Shown here one piece after another: positions 1 through 8,563 of a DNA stretch of 64,000 bases. This stretch comes from Mesorhizobium loti (GTDB lineage Bacteria > Pseudomonadota > Alphaproteobacteria > Rhizobiales > Rhizobiaceae), in the NCBI GenBank assembly GCA_014189435.1, contig CP050293.1, positions 6,267,001-6,331,000 of the forward strand. The letters run 5' to 3'. Under the pieces are notes generated by a model. That model ran no database searches, was not told the origin of the DNA, and saw nothing but the letters and a program-made list of their open reading frames with translations. Position 1 is the stretch's first letter; the number at the start of each line of letters is the position of its first letter. Made by a program: the position numbers and the translations under genes.

Positions 1-176
1 CGCCCCCCTCTGTCCTGCCGGACATCTCCCCCCACGAGGGGGAGATCGACTGCCACCGCCGCCTTCGCCAATCTCCACCGTTGCAAGAGTGAGCGCCACG
101 CCGAAACTGCCAATCTCCCCCGCGTGGGGGAGATGTCCGGCAGGACAGAGGGGGGCGCTGTCCCGCCGGCATCAAA
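1..176. repeat. Family C paired palindromic repeat, copy 1
   Basis: Two inverted arms flank a spacer of about 65 bp. Each arm holds a short palindrome (CTCCCCC...GGGGGAG) joined to a TGTCCGGCAGGACA-type segment and a run of C or G. The spacer contains TTCGCCAATCTCCACCGTTG, a core also seen in family B. Related copies lie near 33.7, 35.0, 39.1 and 49.6 kb. The window may begin inside the element. No gene is visible in it. Confidence 0.8.
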
Positions 177-285
177 AGGTCTGCCTTGTGGCGACACCCT
201 GCCCGCCACAGCCGCCCTATCCGCCTCACCACCCCACCACCGACAGCTTTTTTCTAACAAGCCCGCCTTCGTTGGAAGGATTTAA

Positions 286-310
286 CTCTACAAGAACGAT
301 AGAATTAGCT
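286..310 (+). promoter_or_regulatory. Motif shared with the ssu upstream region, candidate regulator or promoter site (tau copy)
   Basis: This stretch aligns without gaps to 4010-4034 upstream of ssuA, with 17 of 25 bases identical. The conserved parts are CTCTAC at the left and ATAGAA-TA-CT at the right. It ends 45 bases before the tauA start codon. Two otherwise unrelated upstream regions serving the same physiology share it, so a site for a sulfur-starvation regulator or a promoter is a reasonable inference. The binding protein is not known from the sequence. Confidence 0.4.
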
Positions 311-355
311 GACTATCATGGGGCATTCCGATTTTTCTCTTTTCAGGAGCCCTTC

Positions 356-1369
356 ATGTCCACGATTTCGCGACGCATTATTCTGCTCTCGTCAGCGGCG
401 CTGGCCGGTGCGGCCTTCCTCGGCCCGGCCCTTGCCGGCGACCTCAAGATCACCATCGGCTATCAGACGGTGGTCGAACCTTCGAAAGTGCCGCAGGCCG
501 ACGGTGCCTATGAAAAGGCGACGAAGGCCACCATCGACTGGCGCAAATTCGATTCCGGCGCCGATGTCATCGCCGCGGTGGCTTCCGGTTCGGTCGATAT
601 CGGCTATGTCGGCTCGAGCCCGCTGGCGGCGGCGGCGAGCCGCGAGCTGCCGATCCAGACCATCTTCATCGTCGGCCTGATCGGCGAATCCGAGGCGCTG
701 GTGGCGCGCAACGGCGCCGGCATCGAGAAAATCGCCGATCTCGCCGGCAAGAAAGTCGCCGTGCCCTTCGTCTCGACGACGCATTACAGCCTGCTCGCCG
801 CCCTGAAGCATGAAGGCGTCGATCCGAAGTCGGTCGAGATCCTCAATCTCAGGCCACCGGAAATCGCGGCGGCCTTTTCGCGCGGCGACATCGATGCGGC
901 TTACGTCTGGGATCCGGCACTCGGCCAGATCAAGACGACGGGCAAGGTGGTGCTGGATTCCTCGCAGGTCGCCGCCTGGGGCGCGCCGACCTTCGACGCC
1001 TGGATCGTGCGCACCGACTTTGCAGAAAAGAACCCTGAGGCTGTACGCGACTTCGTCAAGGTGACGGGTGCGGCCTATGCCGAGTTCCTGGCGAAGCCCG
1101 ATGCATGGTCGGTGTCGTCGCCGCAGGCGGCGGCGATCGCCAAGCTCACCGGCGCCAAGCTGGAGGAAGTGCCGCAACTGCTCAAGGGCTATGTCTTCCC
1201 GACGCTGGAAGAGCAGGCGTCGGACAAATTCCTGGGTGGCGGTACGGTCAAGGCGGTGGAAGCGACATCCGCCTTCCTCAAGGAGCAAGGCAAGATCGAC
1301 GCCGTGCTTCCCGACTATTCGAAGTACGTGTCGTCGAAATACGTCACCGAGGCGCTCGCCTCGAACTAG
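356..1369 (+). CDS. tauA: Taurine ABC transporter, periplasmic substrate-binding protein
   Basis: Binds taurine or a related sulfonate in the periplasm and delivers it to TauBC. The 337-residue product begins with a typical signal peptide (twin Arg at residues 6-7, hydrophobic to about residue 25, cleavage near ALAG-DL). The mature part starts ITIGYQTVVEPSKVPQADG, the TauA/SsuA/NMT1-like fold. The frame is open much further upstream, but ATG 356 is preceded by CAGGAG at 344-349 and starts directly at the signal peptide, so I chose it. It is first in a tauA-tauB-tauC operon and is separated from tauB by a strong hairpin. The family also includes binding proteins for other sulfonates, so taurine specificity is inferred from similarity and neighbours. 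Confidence 0.9.
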   Translation: MSTISRRIILLSSAALAGAAFLGPALAGDLKITIGYQTVVEPSKVPQADGAYEKATKATIDWRKFDSGADVIAAVASGSVDIGYVGSSPLAAAASRELPIQTIFIVGLIGESEALVARNGAGIEKIADLAGKKVAVPFVSTTHYSLLAALKHEGVDPKSVEILNLRPPEIAAAFSRGDIDAAYVWDPALGQIKTTGKVVLDSSQVAAWGAPTFDAWIVRTDFAEKNPEAVRDFVKVTGAAYAEFLAKPDAWSVSSPQAAAIAKLTGAKLEEVPQLLKGYVFPTLEEQASDKFLGGGTVKAVEATSAFLKEQGKIDAVLPDYSKYVSSKYVTEALASN

Positions 1370-1419
1370 ACGCATGAACCCGGCCCGCGCGCTTCTTCCC
1401 TGACGCCGCGTGCTGACTG

Positions 1420-1452
1420 CCCCGGAACCGCTGACGAGGAGCGGCTCCGGGG
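1420..1452 (+). terminator. Intra-operon hairpin between tauA and tauB
   Basis: A 13-base stem (1420-1432 with 1440-1452, one mismatch) closes a 7-base loop and is followed by CATTCAGATTTAG rather than a clean T run. It begins 50 bases after the tauA stop. Such a structure can act as a partial terminator or as a 3' stabiliser of the tauA message, giving more binding protein than transporter. The function is inferred. Confidence 0.6.
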
Positions 1453-1487
1453 CATTCAGATTTAGACGAACCTCTTGCGATTTACCC

Positions 1488-2279
1488 ATGCCGCATCTCG
1501 TGCTCCACCCCCATCTCCTACTGGACAAGGTCTCGATCCATTATGACGGCCAAGCCGCACCCGCCGTCGAGCTTGTGTCGATCGATGTCGCCAAGGGCGA
1601 CTTCGTCGTGCTGGTCGGCCGCTCCGGCTGCGGCAAGACCTCGCTGCTCAATGTCGCCGCCGGCCTTGTCGCGCCGGCGCGTGGGCTTGCCTCCATCGAC
1701 GGCCAACCGATCACCGCGCCGGGCTCGGACCGCGCGGTGGTGTTCCAGAACGATGCGCTGTTTCCGTGGCTGACCGCGCGCGAAAACGTCGCCTTCGCGC
1801 TCAGGCTGCGTGGCATCAGGCCGGCCGAGCGGGCGCGGCGCGCCGATGAACTGCTTGAGCTGGTGAAGCTCACCGATGCCGGCGACAAGCGCATCTGGGA
1901 ACTGTCCGGCGGCATGCGCCAGCGCGTCGGCCTCGCCCGCGCCTTGGCCGCCGAACCGGAATTCCTGCTGCTCGACGAGCCGCTCGGCGCACTCGACGCG
2001 CTGACGCGCGAGCGCATGCAGACGACGCTGCTCGATTTGTGGACGGCAAGCGATGTCGGCGTGCTGATGGTGACGCACGGCATCGAGGAGGCGCTGGTGC
2101 TGGCCACCCGCATCGTCGTGCTGGCGCCCGGCCCGGGCCGCGTGGTGCGCAGCTTCGAACCCAATTTCTCCAGGCGCTACGCGGCCGGCGAAGCCATTCG
2201 CACCATCAAGGCCGATCCGGCTTTTGCCGCGGCGCGCGGCGAGTTGACCGATGCGATCTTCGAAGGAGAAGCGGCATGA
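1488..2279 (+). CDS. tauB: Taurine ABC transporter, ATP-binding protein
   Basis: Cytoplasmic ATPase that drives taurine import with TauC. In the 263-residue product, Walker A GRSGCGKTS lies near residues 44-52, the ABC signature LSGGMRQRV near 138 and Walker [12 protein letters not shown] near 160, followed by the H-loop MVTHGIEEA. The frame is open to GTG 1410, but that extension would include the hairpin at 1420-1452, so ATG 1488 is preferred. The stop overlaps the tauC start (ATGA), indicating translational coupling. Close relatives include SsuB and nitrate-type ATPases; the tauAC neighbours decide the name. Confidence 0.9.
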   Translation: MPHLVLHPHLLLDKVSIHYDGQAAPAVELVSIDVAKGDFVVLVGRSGCGKTSLLNVAAGLVAPARGLASIDGQPITAPGSDRAVVFQNDALFPWLTARENVAFALRLRGIRPAERARRADELLELVKLTDAGDKRIWELSGGMRQRVGLARALAAEPEFLLLDEPLGALDALTRERMQTTLLDLWTASDVGVLMVTHGIEEALVLATRIVVLAPGPGRVVRSFEPNFSRRYAAGEAIRTIKADPAFAAARGELTDAIFEGEAA

Positions 2280-3136
2280 CCGTTACTTCCTACACGGAGC
2301 GGCCGGGCAGGAAGATCGACGAGGCCGACGGTCTGTCGGTGCCGTGGTCGCGGCCCAGCCCGAAGCGCAAAGGCATCTCCGCGCGCGCGGTCAGCGCCGT
2401 CACCATCCTGGTGGTGCTGGCGCTGTGGGCACTGTCGGCGCGCCTGCAATTGGTGTCGCCGGTGTTCCTGCCGTCGCCGGTGGCCGTGTGGAACAAGTTC
2501 GTCGTCGTCGCCCGTGACGGCTTCGTCGATGCGACGCTGCTGCAGCATGCCGTCGCCAGCCTGTGGCGGGTGTTCGCGGCGCTGATCGCGGCCATCCTCG
2601 TCGGCGTGCCGGTTGGTCTCGCCATCGGCATCAGCACGGTCGGGCGCGGCATCTTCGATCCGCTGCTGGAATTCCTGCGGCCGATCCCGCCCCTTGCCTA
2701 TCTGCCGCTGGTCATCATCTGGTTCGGCATCGGCGAGCCGTCGAAAATCCTGGTGATCGCGATCGCCATGCTGGCGCCGGTGGCGCTGTCGACCGCGTCC
2801 GGCGTTCGCGGCGTCTCGCAGGAGCGCATCAATGCGGCGCGCTCGCTTGGCGCGACGCGCACGCAAGTGGTCCGCCACGTGATCCTGCCCAGCGCGCTGC
2901 CTTCGATCCTGACCGGACTGCGCATCGCGCTTGGCGCCGGCTGGTCGACCCTGGTCGCCGCCGAGCTGGTGGCGGCGACGCGCGGGCTTGGCTTCATGAT
3001 CCAGTCGGCCGCCCAGTTCCTCGTCACCGACGTCGTGGTGATGGGCATATTGGTGATCGCCGCCATCGCCTTCGTACTCGAATTCATCATCCGCAGGATC
3101 GAGCGCGTGCTCGTCCCGTGGGCCGGACGCGAATGA
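2276..3136 (+). CDS. tauC: Taurine ABC transporter, permease
   Basis: Inner-membrane channel of the taurine importer. The product has 286 residues, with a polar N-terminus of about 35 residues, then some six hydrophobic segments. The EAA-type loop that contacts the ATPase is INAARSLGATRTQVVRHVILP near residues 190-210. ATG 2276 overlaps the tauB stop by four bases; longer in-frame extensions run through tauB and are rejected. The length is normal for the BPD_transp_1 family. Confidence 0.9.
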   Translation: MTVTSYTERPGRKIDEADGLSVPWSRPSPKRKGISARAVSAVTILVVLALWALSARLQLVSPVFLPSPVAVWNKFVVVARDGFVDATLLQHAVASLWRVFAALIAAILVGVPVGLAIGISTVGRGIFDPLLEFLRPIPPLAYLPLVIIWFGIGEPSKILVIAIAMLAPVALSTASGVRGVSQERINAARSLGATRTQVVRHVILPSALPSILTGLRIALGAGWSTLVAAELVAATRGLGFMIQSAAQFLVTDVVVMGILVIAAIAFVLEFIIRRIERVLVPWAGRE

Positions 3137-3178
3137 TTGGAAACCAGAAGAGCAGGCAGAAAGCAGGAGAGAACGACG

Positions 3179-3364
3179 ATGACCCATTCCACCGCCGTGC
3201 TGTTCGCCCAAGCCGGCAACTGGCTTCTCGCCTGGACCAGGGAAAGCCAGCCGCCTGAACAGCAACCGAAATCGCCGGCGCCGGTGCGCTGGGACGCCGA
3301 GCGCGACCGCCTGCCGCCACGCGACGAGAGTTTTTACTGGGCCTGGCAGTATTGGTCGCAGTGA
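3179..3364 (+). CDS. Small uncharacterised protein downstream of tauC
   Basis: A 61-residue frame begins at ATG 3179, with GGAGAG at 3166-3171 as a good ribosome binding site and 42 bases after the tauC stop, so it is probably the fourth gene of the tau operon. The product has a short hydrophobic stretch (AVLFAQAGNWLLAW), a Pro/Gln-rich middle, a charged part with two Arg-Asp pairs and a Trp/Tyr-rich tail ending FYWAWQYWSQ. It has no clear signal peptide or known domain. Position, ribosome binding site and non-random composition support it as real; the function is unknown. Confidence 0.5.
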   Translation: MTHSTAVLFAQAGNWLLAWTRESQPPEQQPKSPAPVRWDAERDRLPPRDESFYWAWQYWSQ

Positions 3365-3402
3365 GGGGTGGGCCTGGACGGCACACAGCGGCCAATCACA
3401 AG

Positions 3403-3966
3403 CCTTCGAGATTGGCCGAGACATTCCTCTCTTCGTCATCCTAGGGCGAAGCAAGGAGCGAAGCGACGCGCGCAGACCCTAGGATCCATGCCGCGACCTG
3501 GACGCGTTGCAACGGTGCAAAAACGCTCACCACCCAGTTCCGCGAAAGAGTTCGAACCATTCCGGATTGGTCGTCTCGATCAAGTCGATCTTCCATTGGC
3601 GTGGCCAACGTTTCAAGGACTTCTCACGTTGGATCGCATCAGTGATGTCGAAATACTCCTCGTACCAGACAAGGCGTTGCACGCCGTAGCGGCTGGTGAA
3701 GCCTGAGCCTTGGCCGGACTTGTGCTCGGGTACGCGGCGGCCGAGGTCGTTGGTGACGCCGATGTAGATCGTGCCGCGCTTCTGGCTTGCGGTCATGTAA
3801 ACATAGCCGGTCATGTTTGAAGGGTAGCCCGCGTTAGAGGGCGTGCAAGCGCCATTTCTGATCCGCCGCATTCCACGACCAACGTCACGGCATGGATCCT
3901 AGGGTCTGCGCCGCGTCGCTTCGCTCCTTGCTCCGCCCTAGGATGACGAACACGAAGGGTTTCCGC
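3403..3966. mobile_element. Family A GIY-YIG cassette, copy 1
   Basis: About 560 bp bounded by long terminal inverted repeats. The left arm runs from about 3403 to 3500 (CTTCGTCATCCTAGGGCG... GGATCCATGCCGCGAC). The right arm at 3884-3966 is its inverted counterpart (GTCACGGCATGGATCCTAGG ... GGATGACGAA). The only gene inside is a GIY-YIG nuclease on the minus strand. The same arms and gene recur at 16165-16743, and arms without the gene occur at 44989-45222 and 58917-59149. Exact ends and target-site duplications could not be fixed by eye. Confidence 0.65.
3527..3814 (-). CDS. GIY-YIG nuclease family protein, cassette copy 1
   Basis: A 95-residue single-domain GIY-YIG endonuclease of the short COG2827/URI type. 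The first motif is GYVYMTASQKRGTIYIGVTN (residues 3-22), the conserved Arg is in DLGRR, and the metal-binding Glu is probably that of QREKSLKRW near residue 64. ATG 3814 gives the same start as the second copy (16333-16620); the open frame extends 19 codons upstream without similarity to that copy. The two proteins differ at 7 of 95 positions. It is alone between inverted repeats, so it could serve element mobility, or be a repair-type nuclease carried as cargo. Confidence 0.85.
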   Translation of the reverse strand: MTGYVYMTASQKRGTIYIGVTNDLGRRVPEHKSGQGSGFTSRYGVQRLVWYEEYFDITDAIQREKSLKRWPRQWKIDLIETTNPEWFELFRGTGW

Positions 3967-4009
3967 AGAAAATAATTCCGCCTCCATTGAGTAACTCGCA
4001 AAACCATTC

Positions 4010-4034
4010 CTCTACTAAGTTTATAGAACTACCT
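4010..4034 (+). promoter_or_regulatory. Motif shared with the tau upstream region, candidate regulator or promoter site (ssu copy)
   Basis: Partner of 286-310: CTCTAC, six spaced differences, then ATAGAACTACCT. It lies just outside the right arm of the GIY-YIG cassette and ends 67 bases before the ssuA start. The cassette therefore sits upstream of, but does not visibly interrupt, the presumed ssu promoter. Confidence 0.4.
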
Positions 4035-4101
4035 AGCCTGATCCATCTTCCAACCGGCGAGGCCATTTTCCGGCACCGGTCCGCATCCAAGGAGAGGGAT
4101 C

Positions 4102-5052
4102 ATGTTCAATCTGACCAGACGCGTTTTCGGCCTCGGCCTGCTGGCGGCAGGCGTTGCCGTGTCGTTCAGCGCCAACGCGCAGGAGCTGAAGCAGTTCAGC
4201 ATCGGCTATCAGAAGACCGGCCTGCCGGTGATCGCCAGGCAGCAGCAAGTGATCGAAAAGGCGCTCAGCGACAAGGGCGTCACGGTCAAGTGGGTCGAGT
4301 TCACCGCCGGACCGCCGCTGGTCGAAGCGCTCAATGTCGGCGCCATCGATGTCGGCTGGACCGGCGACGCACCGCCGATCTTCGGCCAGTCGGCCGCCAA
4401 CATCGTCTATGCGGCGGCGCTGCCGTCGAATGGCGAGGGCGAGGCGATCTTCGTCAAGCCGGCGTCGCCGATCCAGTCGGTCGCCGACCTCAAGGGCAAG
4501 CGCGTCGGCGTCGGCAAGGGCACCAGCGCGCACAATCTGCTCGTCGCCGCGCTTGAAAAGGCCGGCATTCCGTTCGACCAGATCACACCGGTCTATCTCA
4601 GCCCGGCGGATGCCGCCGCTGCCTTCGCCAGCGACCAGATCGACGCGTGGACCGTCTGGGATCCATTCTTCGCCATCGCCGAAACGCGCTACCAGCCGCG
4701 CGTGCTGGCCCGCTCCAGCGAGGTGCTCAAGGTCAACACCTATTTCCTCGCCAACAAGGATTTCGCCAAGGCGCACCCCGAAACCGTGACCACGACGATC
4801 GCAGCCCTCGGCGAGGCGGCGAAATGGGCGGACCAGAACCGCGACAAGGTGGCAGCAGCGCTGCATGAGGTGACGGGCGTGCCGCTCGATGCACAGATCC
4901 TCGCCGCCAACCGCACCAAATTCGGCATCTTCCCGATCACCGACGAGATCATCGCCGGCCAGCAGGCGACCGCCGACCGCTTCTACAAGCTCGGGCTGAT
5001 CCCGAACGCGGTCCGCATCTCCGACGCGGTGTGGACCGCACCGGGCAATTGA
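4102..5052 (+). CDS. ssuA: Aliphatic sulfonate ABC transporter, substrate-binding protein
   Basis: Periplasmic receptor for alkanesulfonates feeding SsuCB. The 316-residue product has a signal peptide (RR at residues 6-7, cleavage near ANAQ-ELK) and the mature start [18 protein letters not shown] typical of SsuA. It also has the conserved [11 protein letters not shown] segment and [12 protein letters not shown] 4102 follows AAGGAGAGGG, an excellent ribosome binding site. It is followed by a strong hairpin and then ssuD, ssuC and ssuB on the same strand. It resembles tauA but is clearly diverged from it, so this is not a recent duplication. Confidence 0.92.
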   Translation: MFNLTRRVFGLGLLAAGVAVSFSANAQELKQFSIGYQKTGLPVIARQQQVIEKALSDKGVTVKWVEFTAGPPLVEALNVGAIDVGWTGDAPPIFGQSAANIVYAAALPSNGEGEAIFVKPASPIQSVADLKGKRVGVGKGTSAHNLLVAALEKAGIPFDQITPVYLSPADAAAAFASDQIDAWTVWDPFFAIAETRYQPRVLARSSEVLKVNTYFLANKDFAKAHPETVTTTIAALGEAAKWADQNRDKVAAALHEVTGVPLDAQILAANRTKFGIFPITDEIIAGQQATADRFYKLGLIPNAVRISDAVWTAPGN

Positions 5053-5063
5053 TCTTTCCCTCG

Positions 5064-5093
5064 ATGGCGCCGGGTGGAAACGCCCGGCGCCAT
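5064..5093 (+). terminator. Intra-operon hairpin between ssuA and ssuD
   Basis: A perfect 11-bp stem (ATGGCGCCGGG with CCCGGCGCCAT) encloses an 8-base loop, 11 bases after the ssuA stop, followed by TTGCGTTTGC. It occupies the same place as the hairpin after tauA, which suggests a common device for making excess binding protein through partial termination or mRNA protection. Confidence 0.65.
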
Positions 5094-5110
5094 TTGCGTT
5101 TGCACCTTCC

Positions 5111-6286
5111 ATGAGGTCCGTCATGACCGCGCCTGCCAGCACCGCACCGCTCGATTTCTTCTGGTTCATCCCGACGCATAGCGACGGCTCCTATCTCGGT
5201 TCCGAGGAGCAGCAGCGGCCGCCCGAATTCGGCTACTTCAAGGAAATCGCGCAAGCGGTCGACCGGCTCGGCTTTCCCGGCGTGCTGTTGCCGACCGGCC
5301 AGAACTGCGAGGATTCCTGGATCACCGCGACGGGCCTCGCGACGCTCACCGAAAGACTGAAGTTCCTCGTTGCGCTGCGGCCCGGCGTGACGCTGCCGAC
5401 TTTTGCCGCGCGCCAGACCGCCGCACTCGACCGGCTGAGCAATGGCCGCCTGCTGCTCAATGTCGTGGTCGGCGGCAATCCGACCGAACTCGCCGGCGAC
5501 GGCGTCTTCCTGCCGCATGACGAGCGCTATGCCCAGGCGCATGAATTCCTGACCATCTGGCGCGGCCTGGTGTCGGGCGAGCGCGTCAATTTCGACGGCA
5601 AATATTATCGCGTCGAAAATGGCCGTCTCGACCTTCTGCCGCGCCAAGAGCGGCCGCCGCTCTATTTCGGCGGCTCGTCGGACGCCGGCCAGGACCTCGC
5701 CGCCGACCTCGTCGACATGTATCTGACCTGGGGCGAGCCGCCGGCGCAGGTGGCCGAGAAGCTGGCTTCGGCACGCGCGAAAGCAGCACTTCGCGGCCGC
5801 AAACTGCGCTTCGGCATCAGGCTGCATTTCATCGTTCGCGAGACCGAGGACGAAGCCTGGCGCGCCGCCGACCGGCTGATCAGCCATGTCACCGACACCC
5901 AGATCGAAAACGCGCAGGCGCGCTTCCTCAACCAGATGGACTCCGTCGGCCAGCGCCGCATGGCCGAGCTGCATGGCGGCCGCCGCGACCGGCTGGTCGT
6001 GTCGCCCAATCTGTGGGCCGGCGTCGGGCTGGTGCGTGGCGGCGCCGGCACGGCACTGGTCGGCACGCCGGAGCAGATCACCGAGCGCATCCGCGAGTAC
6101 CAGGCGATCGGCATCGACACCATCATCGGCTCGGGCTATCCGCATCTCGAGGAAGCCTACCGCGTCGCCGAGCTTTTGTTTCCAAAGCTCGGGCTCGGCA
6201 CCAGGCGGCAGCGGGCGCATGAGAACATCGCCAACGAATTCTCTGTCGGCTTCCACGGCGCCGCCCGCCTGCAGGCTTCGTCATGA
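5111..6286 (+). CDS. ssuD: FMNH2-dependent alkanesulfonate monooxygenase
   Basis: Cytoplasmic enzyme that uses FMNH2 and oxygen to cleave the C-S bond of alkanesulfonates, yielding an aldehyde and sulfite. The 391-residue product has the bacterial-luciferase-like barrel, with [15 protein letters not shown] at the start, [11 protein letters not shown] near residue 61, [15 protein letters not shown] near 117 and the C-terminal [22 protein letters not shown] second possible start, ATG 5123, would remove four residues. No flavin reductase (ssuE) gene is visible nearby, so reduced flavin must come from elsewhere. The gene overlaps ssuC by four bases. Confidence 0.95.
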   Translation: MRSVMTAPASTAPLDFFWFIPTHSDGSYLGSEEQQRPPEFGYFKEIAQAVDRLGFPGVLLPTGQNCEDSWITATGLATLTERLKFLVALRPGVTLPTFAARQTAALDRLSNGRLLLNVVVGGNPTELAGDGVFLPHDERYAQAHEFLTIWRGLVSGERVNFDGKYYRVENGRLDLLPRQERPPLYFGGSSDAGQDLAADLVDMYLTWGEPPAQVAEKLASARAKAALRGRKLRFGIRLHFIVRETEDEAWRAADRLISHVTDTQIENAQARFLNQMDSVGQRRMAELHGGRRDRLVVSPNLWAGVGLVRGGAGTALVGTPEQITERIREYQAIGIDTIIGSGYPHLEEAYRVAELLFPKLGLGTRRQRAHENIANEFSVGFHGAARLQASS

Positions 6287-7059
6287 GCTTTTCCACGCGC
6301 CTGCACAGCAATGGCATCGGCTGGCTGCTCCCGGCGCTGGTGGTTGCCGGCTGGGAAATTGCATCCCGGGCGGGCGTCATGCCGGCCAACGTGCTGCCGG
6401 CGCCAAGCGCGGTCGCCGAGGCCTTCTGGCGGCTGACGCTGTCGGGCGAACTGATCCGCAACATCGGCGTCTCGACCGCGCGCGCCCTTGCCGGTTTTGC
6501 CGTCGGCGGCTCGATCGGCTTTGCGCTTGGCCTTGCCAACGGACTGTCGACGCTGAGCCGCGGCCTGACCGACACCACACTGCAGATGATCCGCAACATC
6601 CCGCACCTGGCGCTGATCCCGCTGGTGATCCTGTGGTTCGGCATCGACGAGGAAGCCAAACTCTTCCTGGTGGCGCTCGGCGTGTTCTTTCCGATCTATG
6701 TCAACACGCTGCTCGGCATCCAGAGCGTCGACCCGCAGCTGGTCGAGATGGGCCGCGTCTACGGCATGGACCGGCGCGCTCTGTTCTTCCGTGTCATCCT
6801 GCCGGGCGCGCTGCCGGCGATCTTCGTCGGCCTGCGTTACTCCTTGGGCATCATGTGGCTGACGCTGATCGTCGCCGAGACCATCTCGGCCAGTTCCGGC
6901 CTTGGCTACATGGCCATGCAGGCGCGCGAATTCCTGCTGATCGATGTCGTCGTGCTGTCGATCCTGATCTACGCGCTGCTCGGCAAGCTCGCCGACAGCC
7001 TCGCCCGCCTGCTCGAGCGGCTGTCGCTCGGCTGGCATCCGGCCTTCCAGAACGGATGA
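6283..7059 (+). CDS. ssuC: Aliphatic sulfonate ABC transporter, permease
   Basis: Membrane subunit of the sulfonate importer, 258 residues with about six hydrophobic segments. The ATPase-contact loop is [25 protein letters not shown] near residues 155-180. ATG 6283 overlaps the ssuD stop (ATGA), indicating coupled translation. The order SBP-monooxygenase-permease-ATPase is the usual ssuADCB arrangement. Confidence 0.93.
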   Translation: MSFSTRLHSNGIGWLLPALVVAGWEIASRAGVMPANVLPAPSAVAEAFWRLTLSGELIRNIGVSTARALAGFAVGGSIGFALGLANGLSTLSRGLTDTTLQMIRNIPHLALIPLVILWFGIDEEAKLFLVALGVFFPIYVNTLLGIQSVDPQLVEMGRVYGMDRRALFFRVILPGALPAIFVGLRYSLGIMWLTLIVAETISASSGLGYMAMQAREFLLIDVVVLSILIYALLGKLADSLARLLERLSLGWHPAFQNG

Positions 7060-7060
7060 G

Positions 7061-7864
7061 ATGTTGCCCATGACAGCCGCCAGCCTGACCGCCGTCCGCT
7101 CCTTCGTCGCCACGCCACCGTCACGGCCGGTGGAACCGGCCGCAAGGCAGCGCGCCTTCGCCTTCAAGGATGCGGAGAAACGCTTCGGCGACAAGACCGT
7201 GCTCGACGGCATCGATCTCGACGTGCCGGCCGGGCAGTTCGTTGCCGTCATCGGCAAGAGCGGCTGCGGCAAGAGCACGCTTTTGCGATTGCTCGCCGGC
7301 CTCGACCGGCCGACATCGGGATCGCTGACCTTCGGCGTGGAAGAGGAAGGACACAGCCGCACCCGCTTCATGTTCCAGGAGCCGCGGCTGCTGTCCTGGG
7401 CCAGCGTGGTGAAAAACGTCGAGGTCGGGCTGACCGGCATTGCTTCCGGCGCTGAGGCAAAACAACGCGCGCTCGACATTCTGGGCGAGGTCGGGCTCGC
7501 CGATCGTGCCGACGAATGGCCCTCGGTGCTGTCCGGCGGCCAGAAGCAGCGCGTGGCGCTGGCCCGCGCGCTGGTCGGTCACCCGCAGATCCTGGCGCTC
7601 GACGAGCCGCTCGGGGCGCTCGACGCCCTGACCCGCATCGAGATGCAGCAATTGCTGGAACGCATCTGGCTGGCGCAGAAGTTCACGGCGGTGTTGGTCA
7701 CGCATGATGTCGCCGAGGCGGTCGCGCTGGCCGACCGGGTGGTGGTGATCAGCGAAGGCCGGATCGCGCTCGATCTGGACGTGCCGGTGGAACGGCCGCG
7801 CCGTCGCGGTTCGGTGGAGCTGGCGAGGCTGGAGGGCAAGATACTGGATCGGCTGTTCGGGTAG
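7061..7864 (+). CDS. ssuB: Aliphatic sulfonate ABC transporter, ATP-binding protein
   Basis: ATPase of the sulfonate importer, 267 residues. Walker [10 protein letters not shown] is near residues 65-73, Q-loop FMFQEPRLL near 104-112, signature LSGGQKQRV near 157 and Walker [13 protein letters not shown] near 178. ATG 7061 lies one base after the ssuC stop; an internal ATG at 7070 is an alternative start. An N-terminal extension of some 30 residues precedes the ABC domain. It is the last gene of the ssu operon and is followed by a family D repeat. Confidence 0.93.
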   Translation: MLPMTAASLTAVRSFVATPPSRPVEPAARQRAFAFKDAEKRFGDKTVLDGIDLDVPAGQFVAVIGKSGCGKSTLLRLLAGLDRPTSGSLTFGVEEEGHSRTRFMFQEPRLLSWASVVKNVEVGLTGIASGAEAKQRALDILGEVGLADRADEWPSVLSGGQKQRVALARALVGHPQILALDEPLGALDALTRIEMQQLLERIWLAQKFTAVLVTHDVAEAVALADRVVVISEGRIALDLDVPVERPRRRGSVELARLEGKILDRLFG

Positions 7865-7890
7865 GTCTGTCGGGGCAGAGGATTTGACGA

Positions 7891-8045
7891 GCGGCTTCCC
7901 CCACGCCGTCGCTGCTTCGCAGCGCCACCTCTCCCCCTCCGGAGGGAGAGGAAGGGTGCCAACCTTGCTTAAGCTCGCGCCTTTCCTCTCCCCCGTCGAT
8001 CGGGGAGAGGTGTCGAGCGAAGCTCGACGGAGTGGGGGTCGACCT
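7891..8045. repeat. Family D paired palindromic repeat, copy 1
   Basis: Left arm: CTTCCCCCACGCCGTCGCTG, a small GCTTCGCAGC hairpin and CCTCTCCCCCTCCGGAGGG. Right arm: CCTCTCCCCCGTCGATCGGG, GTGTCGAGCGAAGCTCGACG and GAGTGGGGGTCGAC. The spacer between the arms is about 35 bp. Similar arms occur at 40780-40990. It separates ssuB from a small leftward gene and may also end transcription. Confidence 0.7.
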
Positions 8046-8062
8046 TTCTTCGAAGCTCACCC

Positions 8063-8254
8063 CTACCGGTTTGCCCACACCAGCCCAACCAGCCCGACCA
8101 GCATGGTAACGATGCCGATATAGAGCCATTGCGACTGGCCAGTCATGAAGCTGCCGCCGATCACGCCGACGCCCTGCAGCGACCACAGCGCGCCGATGGC
8201 AAGCACAATCAACGCCAGCAGATTCTTGGCCAGCAGATTTTTGGTCAGTCTCAT
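8063..8254 (-). CDS. Small two-helix membrane protein
   Basis: A 63-residue protein with two hydrophobic helices (residues 12-33 and about 42-60) joined by a short loop (GSFMTGQSQWLY), and a positively charged N-terminus (MRLTKNLLAKN) that predicts a cytoplasmic start. It resembles short uncharacterised inner-membrane proteins common in rhizobia. It is next to the RlpA-like envelope gene but on the opposite strand. I do not recognise a function. Confidence 0.6.
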   Translation of the reverse strand: MRLTKNLLAKNLLALIVLAIGALWSLQGVGVIGGSFMTGQSQWLYIGIVTMLVGLVGLVWANR

Positions 8255-8563
8255 TGCCGGATCTCGCTTTCGAAGTCGATCGATTGTGGCGCCATGGCCG
8301 CGATGAAAGAGCCAAAGGAAGTGGCCCGATTGCGTCCACTTCTACTTGGATATCTATGCTCGATCTTGTCAAACAATTCCCGGATATCAGCACGAAGATC
8401 ATCATCAATTGATCTCTTCTCGTCGGAAAATCCCTGACAGACTGTTACCCAATGACTCCAAACGTGTGCCACTGCCACGGAACCGCCAGATCATTGCCGC
8501 ATTTCCTGCCTTATTCGGCACCTAACGGCTGGGGTCTGTCAAAGAACGGAGCCATCCCTCAAC
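8255..8563. other. Intergenic region between divergent small-membrane-protein and RlpA-like genes
   Basis: About 310 bases less GC-rich than the surroundings, presumably holding divergent promoters. I see no clear promoter consensus, repeat or RNA gene. A 75-codon minus-strand frame at 8251-8478 lies here but has no recognisable protein features. Confidence 0.4.

Noticed and set aside
1..176. Repeated palindromes that might suggest a CRISPR array
   Set aside because: The repeats come as inverted pairs at scattered loci, not as regularly spaced direct repeats, and no cas gene is present.
89..355. N-terminal extension of tauA to position 89
   Set aside because: It would run through the family C repeat and place the signal peptide internally; ATG 356 has a good ribosome binding site.
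392..1528. 378-codon minus-strand frame opposite tauA, and similar long antisense frames at 2177-3454, 4949-6256, 6157-7479 and 29775-31082
   Set aside because: Each lies opposite a confidently identified gene and has Arg/His/Gly-rich, domain-free sequence.
8251..8478. 75-codon minus-strand frame upstream of the small membrane protein, with a four-base overlap
   Set aside because: The overlap is suggestive, but the product has no signal peptide, membrane helix or family-like pattern and no convincing ribosome binding site. It remains possible but unsupported.
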